Assembly: GCA_003194525.1 (NCBI GenBank)
Contig: NBIV01000403.1
Span: 1-44,311 of the forward strand
Reading direction: 5' to 3'
Length of the DNA stretch: 44,311 nucleotides
DNA from: Gracilariopsis chorda
Taxonomy: Eukaryota > Rhodophyta > Florideophyceae > Gracilariales > Gracilariaceae
Position 1 is the stretch's first letter. Each line of letters opens with the position of its first letter. Of this stretch, positions 21,005 to 32,177 are shown piece after piece. The notes under the pieces were generated by a model that had not been told where the DNA came from, searched no databases, and saw only the letters and a program-made list of their open reading frames with translations. Made by a program: the position numbers and the translations under genes.

Positions 21005-22310
21005 CTACGAAAGAACTTCGGGGTACACTACATTATTGGTAGAGGTGCTACCGGCAGGGAGACAGGCCACGATGTTGGACGGGTTGGTGGTCCGAGAAAA
21101 GGCGACGTACAACTGGCAATGCGTGAAACAGCCATCACTCAAATCCAGTCCGATGCGACCCACTATACGACTGACCCTGTGCCTTATTGGTAGTGATGGA
21201 AAAACAGACACGTACTGGGAACTGGGTGCGAGTGAAGTTGGGAACCGGAAAGTTGTCGTCTCCAGGTCCACAGGGCATGCGCAGCAGGCAAAGTGCGTTG
21301 CCACGAATTACTCCAGAAGCGAGTCGAAGAAACCGTACGTTGCTTTGCATGTCTTCTACGGTATAGATGGCACCATTGACGTGGCCGTTTGAGGGATCCA
21401 AGTTGCGAAGGAGCATAACCACAAAGCCCTTTTTGAGTTTGAGGCGGTGGCCCGGCAGCGCTGACCCGGCAGTCAGAGTGTTGAGCATCTCGACAGGGTA
21501 CTGCAGCGCGGCACCGTCATCGTCGCTCACCCTAACCGCACTGAGTTACCTGCAATACGCTCCAGGTATCATGTGGCCTACTTAGTCGTTGAGCTCTGGT
21601 AGGTGATAGTTTCGTGCGGTGATAATCACCGTTGACGTTAGCCAATCCGCATCTACGTACCTTTGAGCGATACCATGAAAGACGTTACGGACCATGGTGC
21701 GGAACGACTCCACACATTGTATGGACTCTGGCAGGGTGAAGGGGCGCTTTGGCGGGGCAGTGCCTGGCAGTCTGCCTTCTCCAATCTGCAAGAGCGTGTT
21801 TGGAAACTGCAGTGCTTCCTGTGTGGCTGTGGGGTCTCTACAGAGCGCAGAAAGGCGCATGTTCTCAGTCAATCTCAAGGTGCGAAAGTGAGAAAAGAGA
21901 CTTGAGCGTTTGGTGCATGCGTTGACGATCACTGATCGAGAGCCGCCATGAACAACGGGGAGAATCTGCCAAAAGTCGCCAGAAAGCAATACGAACTTGC
22001 CTCCAAAGGGGAGCTGCGAGCGCGTTATGTCACGGAGAGTGCGGTCTACGGCTTCGACGCAGAAGCGATGACACATTACGATCCCGTCCCAGATAATGAG
22101 ATCGACGTTCTTCATCCGATTGGCCAGGTGCGAGTTGACCGGGATGTTGCACGTGCTCTCAGTGGTGGCAGGGATGGGAATCCTGAACACGGAGTGGGCC
22201 GTCGGACCGCCCTCAAGCAGTATGGCTGCTACAGCAGACGTGGCTACCGTAAGGACAGACTTGCCACGAAGGCGTAACGTGGCCTGAATTGCCTTGGAGA
22301 GGAAGGTCTT
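21005..22310 (-). pseudogene. Helitron helicase (PIF1-type), C-terminal half
   Basis: This continues the Walker A lysine and threonine after the retrotransposon: FLSKAIQATLRLRGKSV, then VDLIIWDGIVM (Walker B region with Gly where Glu is normal), LSGDFWQILPVV (GDFRQ motif with Arg replaced by Trp), LPGHRLKLKKGFVVMLLRNL, INK-like TTNKAQGQS, and motif VI THCQLYVAFSR, ending VVYPEVLS. PIF1-type helicases unwind DNA 5' to 3' and in Helitrons are fused to the Rep nuclease. Lesions: TAA 21582-21584, TAA 21549-21551, and a one-base insertion near 21160, after which the reading frame ending at 21005 carries motif VI. Confidence 0.9.
22306..22310. repeat. Target duplication GTCTT, left copy
   Basis: It is identical to 32731-32735 and directly flanks the two LTRs of element 2. 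Five bases is the normal duplication for this superfamily. Confidence 0.95.
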
Positions 22311-22863
22311 TGTGGTACCGTCAGTTCTCCTTTCGAGGTAGTAGCGCACAACGTCCGTTAGGAGTTTTGGTTGACTCCAAAGGCGCGAGTTCCTAAAGGT
22401 GGTCTCCAGTAATCGCTGTCATGAGCCGGGGGAATTCTGAAAGGGGGTCCGCAAACACCAAGCGGAGAGGGAGGTTCACTGGGCGGACAATGCTCTTACA
22501 GGCGCTGCTACGAGGCGACCTGGGGATCGGCGGCTTAGAAACCTACGGAGGTTCGACGAGAGTCTCCAACCGGAAAAATAGACGTAGACTCAAGGGTGCT
22601 TGGTTTACTTCCCAAGAGGTGGAGCTCGACCGGCAGGTTAAGTACCACGCCAAGAGCCCGCCTCGGCAGGTTTCACTACTGTAGTAATTATCTGCACCAA
22701 TTAACTAAAATAAATCTACATTCTACCGTTCCTGAAGGGTACTGTAGCGCACGTGGGCCGAGCTATGCACCGCGTGGCTCAGTTAATACAATACGAGCCC
22801 TCCTTAGGAATATCCCGTCGTAAAGCCACACCACAATATCACCTTAGGATCCACTGTACTACA
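22311..22863 (-). repeat. 3' LTR of element 2 (553 bp)
   Basis: It begins TGTGGTACCG and ends GTACTACA on the plus strand. It has the same length as the copy at 32178-32730 and differs at seven single positions with no gaps. Next to it, at 22866-22876, the minus strand reads AGGAAAGGGGG, the polypurine tract that primes plus-strand DNA synthesis. Confidence 0.97.
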
Positions 22864-22865
22864 TA

Positions 22866-22876
22866 CCCCCTTTCCT
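22866..22876 (-). promoter_or_regulatory. Polypurine tract of element 2
   Basis: On the minus strand AGGAAAGGGGG is followed by TA and then the 3' LTR start TGTAGTAC. Position and composition are as required for plus-strand priming. Confidence 0.85.
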
Positions 22877-23466
22877 GAAATGCACCACGTCCTCGAGGTG
22901 CATCTTCCCATAGCTCGGTCCTTAAGCGGCTCCTATCGGTGTTGATGTCAGAGCGGCCTCCCACGATGTAACAACTCCTCTCCTTCAGGCGTTCCTCCGT
23001 ACTTCCCCATTCCCGCGCGGCGTACCGACCGCAGGCTCGTGCGTCTCCGTTGAGACGGTCCCGGGCCCTTAGCTCCTCTCGACTTATCCTCGTCACTCCT
23101 TCTCGGCGCACGCTGCTGGTGCTGGAGCGCCTGGCATCCCGATTTCCTCGAGGATCCCTTTTGGGAAACGCCCGCGCCGTCGCGTCCGCTCGTCCATCCT
23201 CATTGGAGACAACACACTCATACTTTTCGCTCCTGCCCTGCTGTCGTCCTCCGTCTGCTATGAACTCGCTCTTTGCCATGGTGCTCCATACCCCGCCTGC
23301 ATCCCGTCGTCCGTCCTCTCCGCGCATTCCACAATGGCGTCTTGACGGGGCTCCCTCCTCGGTCGGGCCTATAACCGCGCGCCGCTCCCCCAGTGGCGTC
23401 CGATCAATCTCCTTAGGTGCTACGACACATTCAGTCGCAATCCTTCCAATTACGTACACCTTCGGA

Positions 23467-25342
23467 ATGAGTTCTCCAGCCCAGGCGCCTACGTCTCCGT
23501 CCATTCCTGAGGTCTACCACACCTCCACCGGTGCGCCGTTCCGCCCAGGGGAACACTTCGACCATCGTGCCACGCGGGTCTTCGTGCCCTTACATGATAG
23601 GCGCGTCAGTCCCCCGTGGAGGACTACATTCACCATTTCGGACCGTACCTTCAGGCGATGAGATTCCGTGCCGTACCGGGGGTTGCTTGGAACGACCAGA
23701 AGCGGAACCGGGTGGACGCCTTTCGCGCTCACTGGCTCCACACTCCGGTGCACGGTGACAACGCTCCGACCACGGTGGGGCACTGCGACACTCCCTACCC
23801 CAGGTGTGCCGAAGAGCGTGAGATCCAGACTCGGCTCCAACTACTCCTCCACAAGGAAAGTTCACACCAGCGAGCGGGGCGGCCCGGAAGCATCGCCGAT
23901 GGACTCTCTGCCCTTGCGGTTTTGCCCTTCGATCCCCTTACGATGGCCTCTATTGGCTCAACCGCAACCGATGGGGGACGAACCTTGCGGATGAGACCCG
24001 AGTGCGGAACGCCTTTGGATACTTCTACGGTTGGCACAAAACGGAGTTCCATGACATGCCTTCCGGGCAACGTCCGAAGTATCACCTCAAGGTGAACGAC
24101 TCCTGGAGGGACCATTGGGTATCCCCGCACCTCTGTGTGGCAACGTCCATCACCCTCGCGTATCACACCGCGGAGATTCTGGATCCCCGTGACTCTTTAG
24201 GACGTTTCGTCATGTTAATTTCCTCGACGGAGTTCGCGGTCGGCACCCTAACGGCTTATCTCCAGGCAGCGGACGAAAGTGTCACTTCCTATACTCGGTG
24301 CCGCGATGGTCGCCTCTACTAGGATTCTTCGTATCAGCCAACCACCGGACGTTTGCTCCCCTTGTCGGCGTCGATTATCCGGGTCCTGTGCTCCTTCGGA
24401 ATTCAGAACCTGGTCAAGGGCACCGCGTGGAGCGAATCCGAGGCGGAAACGCTGCTGGATTACAACCTGTAGGTAGCGTGGAACGATACGCCGGGCTTCC
24501 TTTGGTATGACTATGGCGAAGACAAGTTGCACCCCATTGTGAGGAGCCCCAATGGAGACGATGACGGGCGAGCCTACCCGGCCTTTCCCCGTCTTCCCCC
24601 TTCTCAGGTTCTTCGGGTGCCATGGCTCCGTGTCCGCGACTATGATCCCATGGTGGAGAGTCTGGCAACTCACACGCCTCTTCCGCTACCGGCTACGTCG
24701 CAGGACGTGGCTGCGCCTTCAGAGGTCGGGACGCACCTTCCAGCCTCGATGCCGGATCCTCCCGCAGTGTTTGCCACCGTGTCTCCTATGGAAGAGGACG
24801 AGATTACTCCTGTCCCGACTGCTTCGGCCCCGGTGGTGCAACCCCGACTGCGGAGCGTCCCGGTGCTGGTTGTTCAGCCTCGCCTGAGGAGCGTTCTGGT
24901 TCCCGTACCGCCGTCACCTCCGGTGTCGCCTACTCCATCCTTGGCCCTGCCGACCTCCGCGGCGGTGCCTGCAGATTCCACTCGGGAGCATCCTGTCCCA
25001 GCCGGTCCGCCGTCTGTGACTCCTTCCGTGGCGGTTGTTGTTCCGTCGACGGAGGTTGCCGCTTCTGGTGCACCCTCGGGTGGGTTATCCTCTGGGGCTC
25101 TGGGTGCTGCCTTCCAGGAGTTGGTGCAGGCGTGCATGGTGACGGGCCGTCCTGCTCCGACTTCTTCTGTAGAGGCTCTGGGCGAGGCTCGCACCTGGGT
25201 CCTAGAACTCCATAGGGCCCGGGCGGACTGAGCCTCGATGGCGGCCATCAAGGAGAGCCTGGCGGATTTCTTCGAGAGCCAAGCGCTCACGGCGAAAGCT
25301 CGCCTCGAAGCGGAGTATTCGACGCGGTTCGGTGACTCGTAG
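23467..25342 (+). pseudogene. Opposite-strand gene inside element 2, about 600 residues, unknown function
   Basis: The coding sense is opposite to gag-pol. From a possible ATG at 23467 (MSSPAQAPTSPSIPEVYHTS) the protein-like sequence passes to a second frame near 23615 (VEDYIHHFGPYLQAMRFRAV) and a third near 23936 (YDGLYWLNRNRWGTNLADE, then FGYFYGWHKTEFHDMPSGQR). It then stays in that frame to TAG 25340-25342, with internal TAG 24320-24322, TAG 24470-24472 and TGA 25229-25231. The first half is rich in aromatic and charged residues like a folded domain. About 230 residues of Pro/Val/Ser/Ala-rich linker and a short helical tail (ESLADFFESQALTAKARLEA) follow. AATAAA lies 46 bp after the last stop. 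I do not recognise the family. Additional antisense frames between pol and the 3' LTR are known from some plant Ty3/gypsy elements; relation to those is not shown. Confidence 0.6.
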
Positions 25343-25387
25343 GCGGAAGAAACCCCATTGATGGGATTTAGTCCCCGGTAGCGACGG

Positions 25388-25393
25388 AATAAA
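25388..25393 (+). terminator. AATAAA polyadenylation signal candidate for the opposite-strand gene
   Basis: The hexamer lies 46 bp after the final stop codon of the plus-strand gene and before the end of pol on the other strand, as expected for a convergent transcript end. Confidence 0.45.
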
Positions 25394-25776
25394 ACATCCT
25401 TGACTTGGAGCAGAAACTCCGTGAACGGTAATTGCAATACAAATTGGCCGTGCCCGCGCGCTCAGCAACACGAAATGCCGCCACGGGAGCGTGCAAAAAG
25501 CGGGCAATGGCGTCCTGGAGGCGAAAAAGGGAACTCCAGGTGGGGGATAGATAGCGGAGACGAAAAACAACTCCGGTTGGGCGCCCCCTCCCCCTTTCCT
25601 AAACGGAACCCCCTATGCAGAGATGCGTTTCAGCTCCAGATTGGCGTGGTATCTTCTGATGAAGTTCTCCGGGATGTGTTTCGGAGGTTCTTCCGTGTCT
25701 TCCTTTGAGGTGTACCCGTACCAGCGGACGCGGTACAGTATCCCTGCAGGGGTTTGTCGGTGAGAGATGATATGGT

Positions 25777-28700
25777 CTACGCGTAGGGGATATCACCTTG
25801 AGGGGTCATGATGGCGCCTGGAGCTTCCATCAATGGTTCACCGAACGGTGCGACGAGATTTCCAGTATCCAGCGGTGTCGTCGCTCCTGAGGTGGTCGGA
25901 GGAGGAAGTTCCGCGCGTGGCCCCTGAGGTGGGGTGGCGGGCATTCCTGAAGGGCTGGGCGTCGGGACTATCGTCACCCTATCACTGGAGACGACGTCTC
26001 GGAGCCCGTTTCCCTCAATGCCGACAGTGTCCCTATAGATGTCCAGGACTTTGTAAGGCCCTGAGGTGTTCGGCGCTAACTTGCGCGTGACGTCCGGCGG
26101 TTCGTCGGATGTCTCCCCAGGTTTGTGGAGGAAAACCTCGTCGCCTTCCTTCAGGTGAGGGCCTTCTTTCACCTTCCGGTCGAAATCCTGTATATATCTC
26201 CTCTGCGAGGCATTGAGTCTCTCCTTTGCGAGGGAGAGTGCGTCCTCATACCGCCTTAAGATGGAGCGTTTTGCTTGCGCCGCTGTTGGTACCTGTGGCC
26301 CATCCGCCGGGTGCGCCGTGGCGCGTGCCTCAATGACGGCACTAGGCGGGATGCGCGAGAGCACCAGATTGAAAAGAGCGGTCCTCGTGGAGCGGTGCAC
26401 CTGCAGGTTGTATGCATACGTAAGCGGGCCCACGTATGCTTCCCAATCCTTCTGGTGGTCCACGACGTAGTGCTTCAACCTTGAGGCGATGGTTTTATTA
26501 AACCTCTCCGCCTGTCCGTTGGTCTGGGGGTGATAGGCAGTCGTAAACAACTGCTTCATCCCCAGGATTCCGGACATGGTGCTGAATAGCTTCGCCGCGA
26601 ACTAAGGTCCGTTACCCGTAAGGAGATACAACGGTATCCCATATGGGTAAACCCAGTGCTCCAGAATGCTGTCGGCAATTAATGCTGCAGTGGTGCTCCG
26701 GAGGGGAATGGCGCGCGTGATCTTCGAGAACCGATCGGTGATCACGAGGATAAATCGGTACCCTCGCTCCGTCTTGGGGAGAGGGCCCAAAATGTCCATG
26801 GCCACGAACTCCAAAGGTCCTGAAGGCGGGAACAGGGTGAGCGGTGTCCGTTGTCTGCGGATATTCCCCCTAGCAGCGGCGCACGAGTGGCAATCCGCCA
26901 CCATTTGGAAGGCGTCATTAGCCATGTTTAGCCAATAGAACTCCCTCCTCATGTTGAAATACATGCGCGATCCCCCGGGTGCCCGGCAAGCCGAGGGTAG
27001 TGCGAAAGATACAGCACCCTCGCCCGTAGACTCGTCGGGACCACCTTTTGGAGAGCTCCGTCCAGGGGAGCACGGCGTACCAGTACGCCCTCTCGGTCGA
27101 CATCGAATGACGATGTAAGACTCCCCACGGTGGCAAGGCGCTCCTTGCAGTACGCATCTGTACTGTGCTCCTTCACGAACTCCGCTATGGTGATGGGGAG
27201 AACTTCTTTCTCCTCCTCAACAAGGGCCATCACCTCAGGGAGCCCACTAAACTTGCCTCCAGGTTCACAGCGTTCTAAGCATTCTCCATTGGATCCTTCT
27301 TTCCTGTCGGCGTCCTTGGTGACTAGACACGGTATTGTGTCCTCCAAAGGTTTTTTGTCTTATCCGTCGGTGGAGATTCGCGACAGTGCGTCCGCTGCCT
27401 GGTGTTTTATGACAGGGCGGTGGACGATGTCAAATTCGAACTCCAGGAGGCGTAGCCTCCACCTTTCCAGGCGACCGAAAGCATCCGTCAAGGAAAGTAT
27501 CCACTTCAATGGTGCGTGGTCCGTCCTCAAGGTGAAACGCGCGCCTTCCAGGTACGGACGCGAAATCAACAACGCCCATACTATGGCCAGACATTCGCGC
27601 TCCGAGGTGTAATAATTCCCTTCCGTAGGTGAAAGGCTGCGACTCCAGTATCCTATAGGTTGAGGTCCACCTTCAGGTTGTTCCTGTAGGAGGGCATATC
27701 CGACCTGATACTTACAGGCGTCTGTGTCCAGCACCATTCGGCCGTGCCGTTTCGGGAGTACCAAGATCGGTGGCTCTATTAGTCTTCTCTTCAAAGTGTT
27801 GAAGGCTTCAAACGCTTCGTCTGTCAGTATAGCCAATTGCCTCGGCTTTTCTTTCTCCAAGAGGCGATTTAACGGCGCTGCAATGCGAGAGAAATTCGGG
27901 ACAAACCTCCGAAAGACATTACACAACCCCAGGAAGAGCGGAGCTCCGTCTGGTTTGTGGGAGGGTGAGCTTCCTTGATGGCGTCCTGAGTTTTTGTGGA
28001 AACCTGTAGGCGCCCCGAGAGCACAACGTGCCCCAGGTAATCCACCGAGGACTTGAAAAAGAAACACTTCTCCAGCTTCAAGATGAGTCCAGCATCCTTC
28101 AGGAATTGGAGCACGTGCTTCACATGCATAAAGTGCTCCTTAACGCTGCGGGAGTATATAATGACATCGTCAATATACACCAGGGCGTATTGCCACTTCA
28201 CCTTCGACAGGATTATGTCCACCGCTCGTTGGAACGTAGCGGGTGCATTCTTCAATCCAAATGGCATCCTTAGGAATCTGAAAATTCCACAGTGCGAGGT
28301 GAATGTTGTCTTATCCTTATCGGAGTCATCCATCTCAATCTGCCAGTAGCCGTTGTTGGCATCCAGCGTGGAGAAAACGCACGCATCACCTAAGGAGTCA
28401 ATACATTCATCCATACGGGGTATCGGGTACGAATCGCGTACCGTCACCTCGTTGAGGAGTCTATAGTCAATGCAGAACCTCAAGGAGCCATCTTTCTTCT
28501 TCACAAACACCACCGGGGAGGCCCATTCAGAATTAGAGGGCTCGATAACGCCCTTGTCCAGCATCTGGTGGACCTCGTCGCGTTCGAAATCGCACGCATG
28601 GGGTCCGGCCCTCCTCGGGAGTTGGTGTACCGGTTTCGCATCAGTTGTGAGCTGGATCCGGTGCTTGGCCAGGCTAACCTGACCCAGGCGACCAGACCAC

Positions 28701-29875
28701 ATGTCCTCAAAGGCGGATAGCATCTCCACTATCCTATGGCGATACTCTTCGAAATCTTCGCCAATTTGGAGCTTCTCCTGCCAGGTGGCAGGCTTCTCTT
28801 CCTCTGGAGTCGTTAATGTCGCTTCAGCCTCCATGGTGGCGATTGCATTGCGTTCCGCAAGGTCTTCCGCACGAGGAAGATGAGCCAGTCCTGCAGGGGC
28901 GGGTAGGGCCAATCCGACGACGGATCCTTTCTGGAGCCGTAACGGCGACTCCTTCAGGTTGGCAAGCACGACCCTGAAGGGAATGATCGGCACTATTTCC
29001 ATAACGCCGTTCGCCATCATGGAGTGCTGCTTTGTCGTCAGATGTGGGCTCCCCTGTAGGAATGAAAGGCCAGATGCAGAGGTCTGCACCCAAACTTCGG
29101 CCTGACTCCTCGCGGGTATTTCGATACTCTTCATCACCCGGAGCTTATTCGACTGCCTCTCCTTTGGAATATTACCCACGTGACGCGCGTTGGGGTACGG
29201 TCCCGGAGATGCGTACACGATACCTACAGGGGCGGCGTCGTGAAGCTTCACCTTCCGCAGGCGTGGGTAGATTGCACGTACATACCGATCCACAAAGGAA
29301 GTGCCCAATATGCATTGTGCTGCCAAGTTCGTCGCCACTAGGAACCACATCTTCACCTGTAAGGAGCCCAGCCGGAGATACAAGGGTAGTGCTCCGAGGA
29401 TTTTCAACGCTCGACGCGACGCATCGCGCACCGTAGGGAGCTTGCCAGTCCTCAAGGAGCCGAAAGCAGACCGCGGGAGCACGTCAGCGTGCACCAGGTT
29501 GGGGCCAGCTCCGGTGTCGAGGATAGCGCACACCGTTATGGAGGCGAGTGGGGAACATCCTATTGATGCAAACACCTTGTAATTCTCACGGCGGAGCGTG
29601 CAAACAGAATCCTCAAAGGTGTCGGAGGGGTCCAAATGGATTGGGGGGCCCGCCGATTCTGCGTCGACCGTGCAGACGGCTTCTCCCTCTTTCCTAAAGG
29701 CGACCTTCGTGGGGCCGAGGCTCGATAGTAAGGAGCCACGCGGAGCCTCTACGCGTGACCCTGAGGGTTTACCTGGTTGGAGAGGATCAGAGTTCCAGTG
29801 GGGGACGGCTGCTGCGGTTGCGCATTGGGATGCGACGTGTTCCTCTGAGGTGCAGCCGGTTTGGGTGCCAGCCAT
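25777..29875 (-). pseudogene. pol: Pol polyprotein of element 2 (PR-RT-RNaseH-IN), broken
   Basis: Protease: ILDTGAGPNLVHADVLP. Reverse transcriptase: FCIDYRLLNEVT and catalytic YIDD. One base is missing near 27940 (the palm-to-connection region), and reading continues in another frame with FLGLCNVFRRFVPNF, then RNase H (DTDACKYQVGYAL, SERECLAIVWAL, RTDHAPLKW). TAA at 27360-27362 follows, then the integrase zinc region with a second frameshift near 26960 (FNMRREFYW, CHSC). The integrase core has MDILGPLP and GQAERFNK, but the second catalytic site reads LLTGNGP: the Asp of the usual DNG is Gly. TAG 26602-26604 comes directly after it. The GPY/F module (TSGPYKVLDI) and a proline-rich tail end at 25777. 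The frame is open upstream of 29875 in the -1 frame to gag. Reverse transcriptase residues are intact, but integrase cannot be active. Confidence 0.94.
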
Positions 29876-32022
29876 TGCGCTGTCGGTGCAAGTGCCAGTG
29901 GAACAGGCTGCACTCCAACTGGAGCGCGGTAACCGTAGTTTCCTTGAGGGGAGCGGATATCGTGATCCGCGGTTCGATAACTTCCGCTCTCCGTTGGTGT
30001 GTCCTTCAGGTCCTGGAATTTCTTCTCCCGTTCCTGCAGGATGGTGGCCCTCATTGCCGGAGTGAGATTAGTACAGTGTACTGGCTCTCGAGACAAGCAA
30101 ATCCTGAGGGGCGGTGGGTAGCCTCGAGGTTTCGCGAATCGGACACTACTGTAGGATCCTGCCGATGCGTACGAAGTAGGAGACGACAGTGTCTTCATCC
30201 TAGACGGTGCTCACTGAGATGAGGCGTATGTGAGAGCAAGGGCCTCTTGCTCTCCCTCGAGCGCGAGCTCGTCGACCTCCCCTGAGGTGCTGCAGTCCAA
30301 CGTCAGGGCGGATGGCCGACGGTTCCTTAAGGCCGTCGGTTTGTCCGAAAGTGGAGCGTGGCTGTGGCGAGTGGCACGGTGGGTATCCCCATATGATTCC
30401 GCGAAACGTGCTAGGTCCGTATAGGTGGTCTTTGGGTGCGTTGTCAAGTGATTACGCACCCTGGCGCGGATCAAGGGAAGGAGTCCCTCGACAAACAACG
30501 ACTTCAACCGACGTTCGGAGTACACGTTCCAACACCGTAAGGCCTTCGTCCACAGCTTCTGCGAGAACTCCGTTTCGGTCATTCCCGTATTTTGCCTATA
30601 GGAGGTGAGTTCTGCGTCAGCATCGGCTATCACCTCGTCCGTTGCGTACCTTTTGAGGAGGAAATTCACCACCTCCGGGTACGTCTTCAAGATCTCCGTT
30701 CCAGGATCATCCACAATGGTGCTCTCCCCCGTGAGGCGCGGCTGCACCAGCGAGTGCGCTTGACCTGTGAGGTAGAACTGAAAGCACCATACGGCGGCAC
30801 CTTCATGGACACCATTGGTATTACACGCTGAACGGAAGCGTGTGAGAAAATTCAACACCGACATGGGGTCTTCACCTGAGAAGGAGTGCTTCTTCATTTG
30901 AATATCCATGCGGCGCTGGATCTTCGTGAGTCGTTTAGCGACCGACGCGTCGTAAAGAGTGGAGCGATCATTCATCCTGTAGGTGTCATAATCCACCACT
31001 TTGGCGAAGAGGTCGTTAGGCGGGACGACCTTCCTGAACCTTCTGCTTTTCTCCTTGGGAGGTATACTGTCCTCCGAGCTGGAGCTGTTTACGGATTCAG
31101 ATTCTGAGCTTCTCTCCGAATCGGTGTCTCGCTTTCTGCTTTTTTCCCTCCGTTTCTTTCGGCGTCTTTCCTTTAGGTTGTCTGGGTGCCTGCTGATACC
31201 CCCGCTATCGAGATTCACCCGGGGAGTATCCTTTCCTTCTCTCCCTGGGTGAAATACTTCGCGACCGGTGTCTTGTCCTCCTCCGTGGGGCGACAGGTCC
31301 AGACGGTGCATGGCAATATTCCTGAGGTGTTCCCGTTTCCCTACGGCAGTATCCTTTCCTCCTCTGGCGTAGGGGGCGGCAGTATCCTGTCCTTTTTTGC
31401 CCGGTGTCACCTTAGGTGTTGATAGAGGGAACCTCTCCTGTACGGAAGAATGACTTTGAAACGCCGCTGCGGGGAGCAGCTGCGCGGTTTGGGAACGAAC
31501 CTCCGCACGGATCACATCTGAGATCACCTCTAGGAAGGGGTCGGAATCCAGCAAGACATCCACAGCACGGTGAGAACTCTCCGGTGCGATTTTTTCCAGA
31601 AGGGCGTGGCGGCGCGCTCCGAAATGCGCCTCGACACCTCCAGGAATTCTTTCGACCAGCTCCTGTGAGAGCCAATCCGTAAGGCGCGGGACCAGGGACG
31701 CCAGGAGGGAGTTAGCCTTCGGGTCTTCCCGTCTCTGCAGCTCCTGAGGCGGCAGCTGCGATGCCGTGTGCGGTTCTTCAACCTCCACGTCGGCGTTCTA
31801 CAAAGGTGTCGCGGGGGATTCCGCTTGCTTCCGATCGTGCACTCTCCTAAGGCGATTCCTGAAACGCTCCACAGAGGAGCCGGGATTCCTAAGGAGACTT
31901 TCAGGATCCTCCAGTTTGGCGGCCATCTCCTGCGGAGCGCTGCGCGTGCTGCGCCCACCGACGGAGTCGGTTGCTTGAGGGTCCTGTGAGGGGGTTTCCA
32001 TTGGGGGTTCGGAAGGGTCCAT
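29749..32022 (-). pseudogene. gag: Gag polyprotein of element 2, two in-frame stops
   Basis: I place the start at ATG 32022-32020, 155 nt after the 5' LTR (149 nt in element 1). The same frame runs to TAG 29751-29749 and would give 757 codons, with TAG at 31798-31800 and TGA at 30211-30213 inside. The N-terminal part is Pro/Glu/Arg-rich. Lys/Gly-rich imperfect repeats follow (PGKKGQDTAAPYARGGKDTA, later GGGQDTG and GREGKDT), then a Ser/Arg-rich stretch (KRRRKKRREKSRKRDTDS) and a capsid-like region (KHSFSGEDPMSVLNFLTRF, close to KFSGEDPILVLDFLARF of element 1). At the zinc-knuckle position the sequence is CLSREPVHCTNL, which lacks the C-X2-C-X4-H-X4-C spacing, so the knuckle is lost. Confidence 0.9.
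29764..29770 (-). promoter_or_regulatory. Candidate gag-pol frameshift heptamer, element 2
   Basis: On the minus strand A AAC CCT (29770-29764) has the X XXY YYZ form in the gag frame, 12 nt before the gag stop TAG (29751-29749), inside the gag-pol overlap. Pol is in the -1 frame as in element 1. The Y base is C, whereas efficient eukaryotic sites have A or U there, so strength is doubtful. Confidence 0.3.
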
Positions 32023-32177
32023 ATAGGAGTAGGTCGAGGGTGGTTTCCTTCCACTTCCGAATCCTCTTAAGGAAGAATTCCACTGTTGGGTTCCGATCGT
32101 TGCTAACTAGAAACGCTGTTCTGTCGTGACTGTTGCGATTCCTTTAGGAAACTGACATTCTAAGTCAGGAGACCAGT
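32023..32177 (-). promoter_or_regulatory. Leader and primer-binding region of element 2
   Basis: The minus strand reads AC and then TGGTCTCCTGACTTAG from the LTR end. The core equals that of element 1. GGAGACCA, its complement, occurs in the sense strand of the 5' LTR at 32274-32267, about 100 nt upstream, and a second leader block TTCCTAAAGG also has its complement next to it in the LTR. This layout is like Tf1-type self-priming. Confidence 0.55.

Noticed and set aside
22839..23504. Minus-strand 221-residue frame beside the 3' LTR of element 2
   Set aside because: Arg/Gly/Glu-rich with a start inside the polypurine region; likely the shadow of the plus-strand reading, though the start of the opposite-strand gene is itself uncertain.
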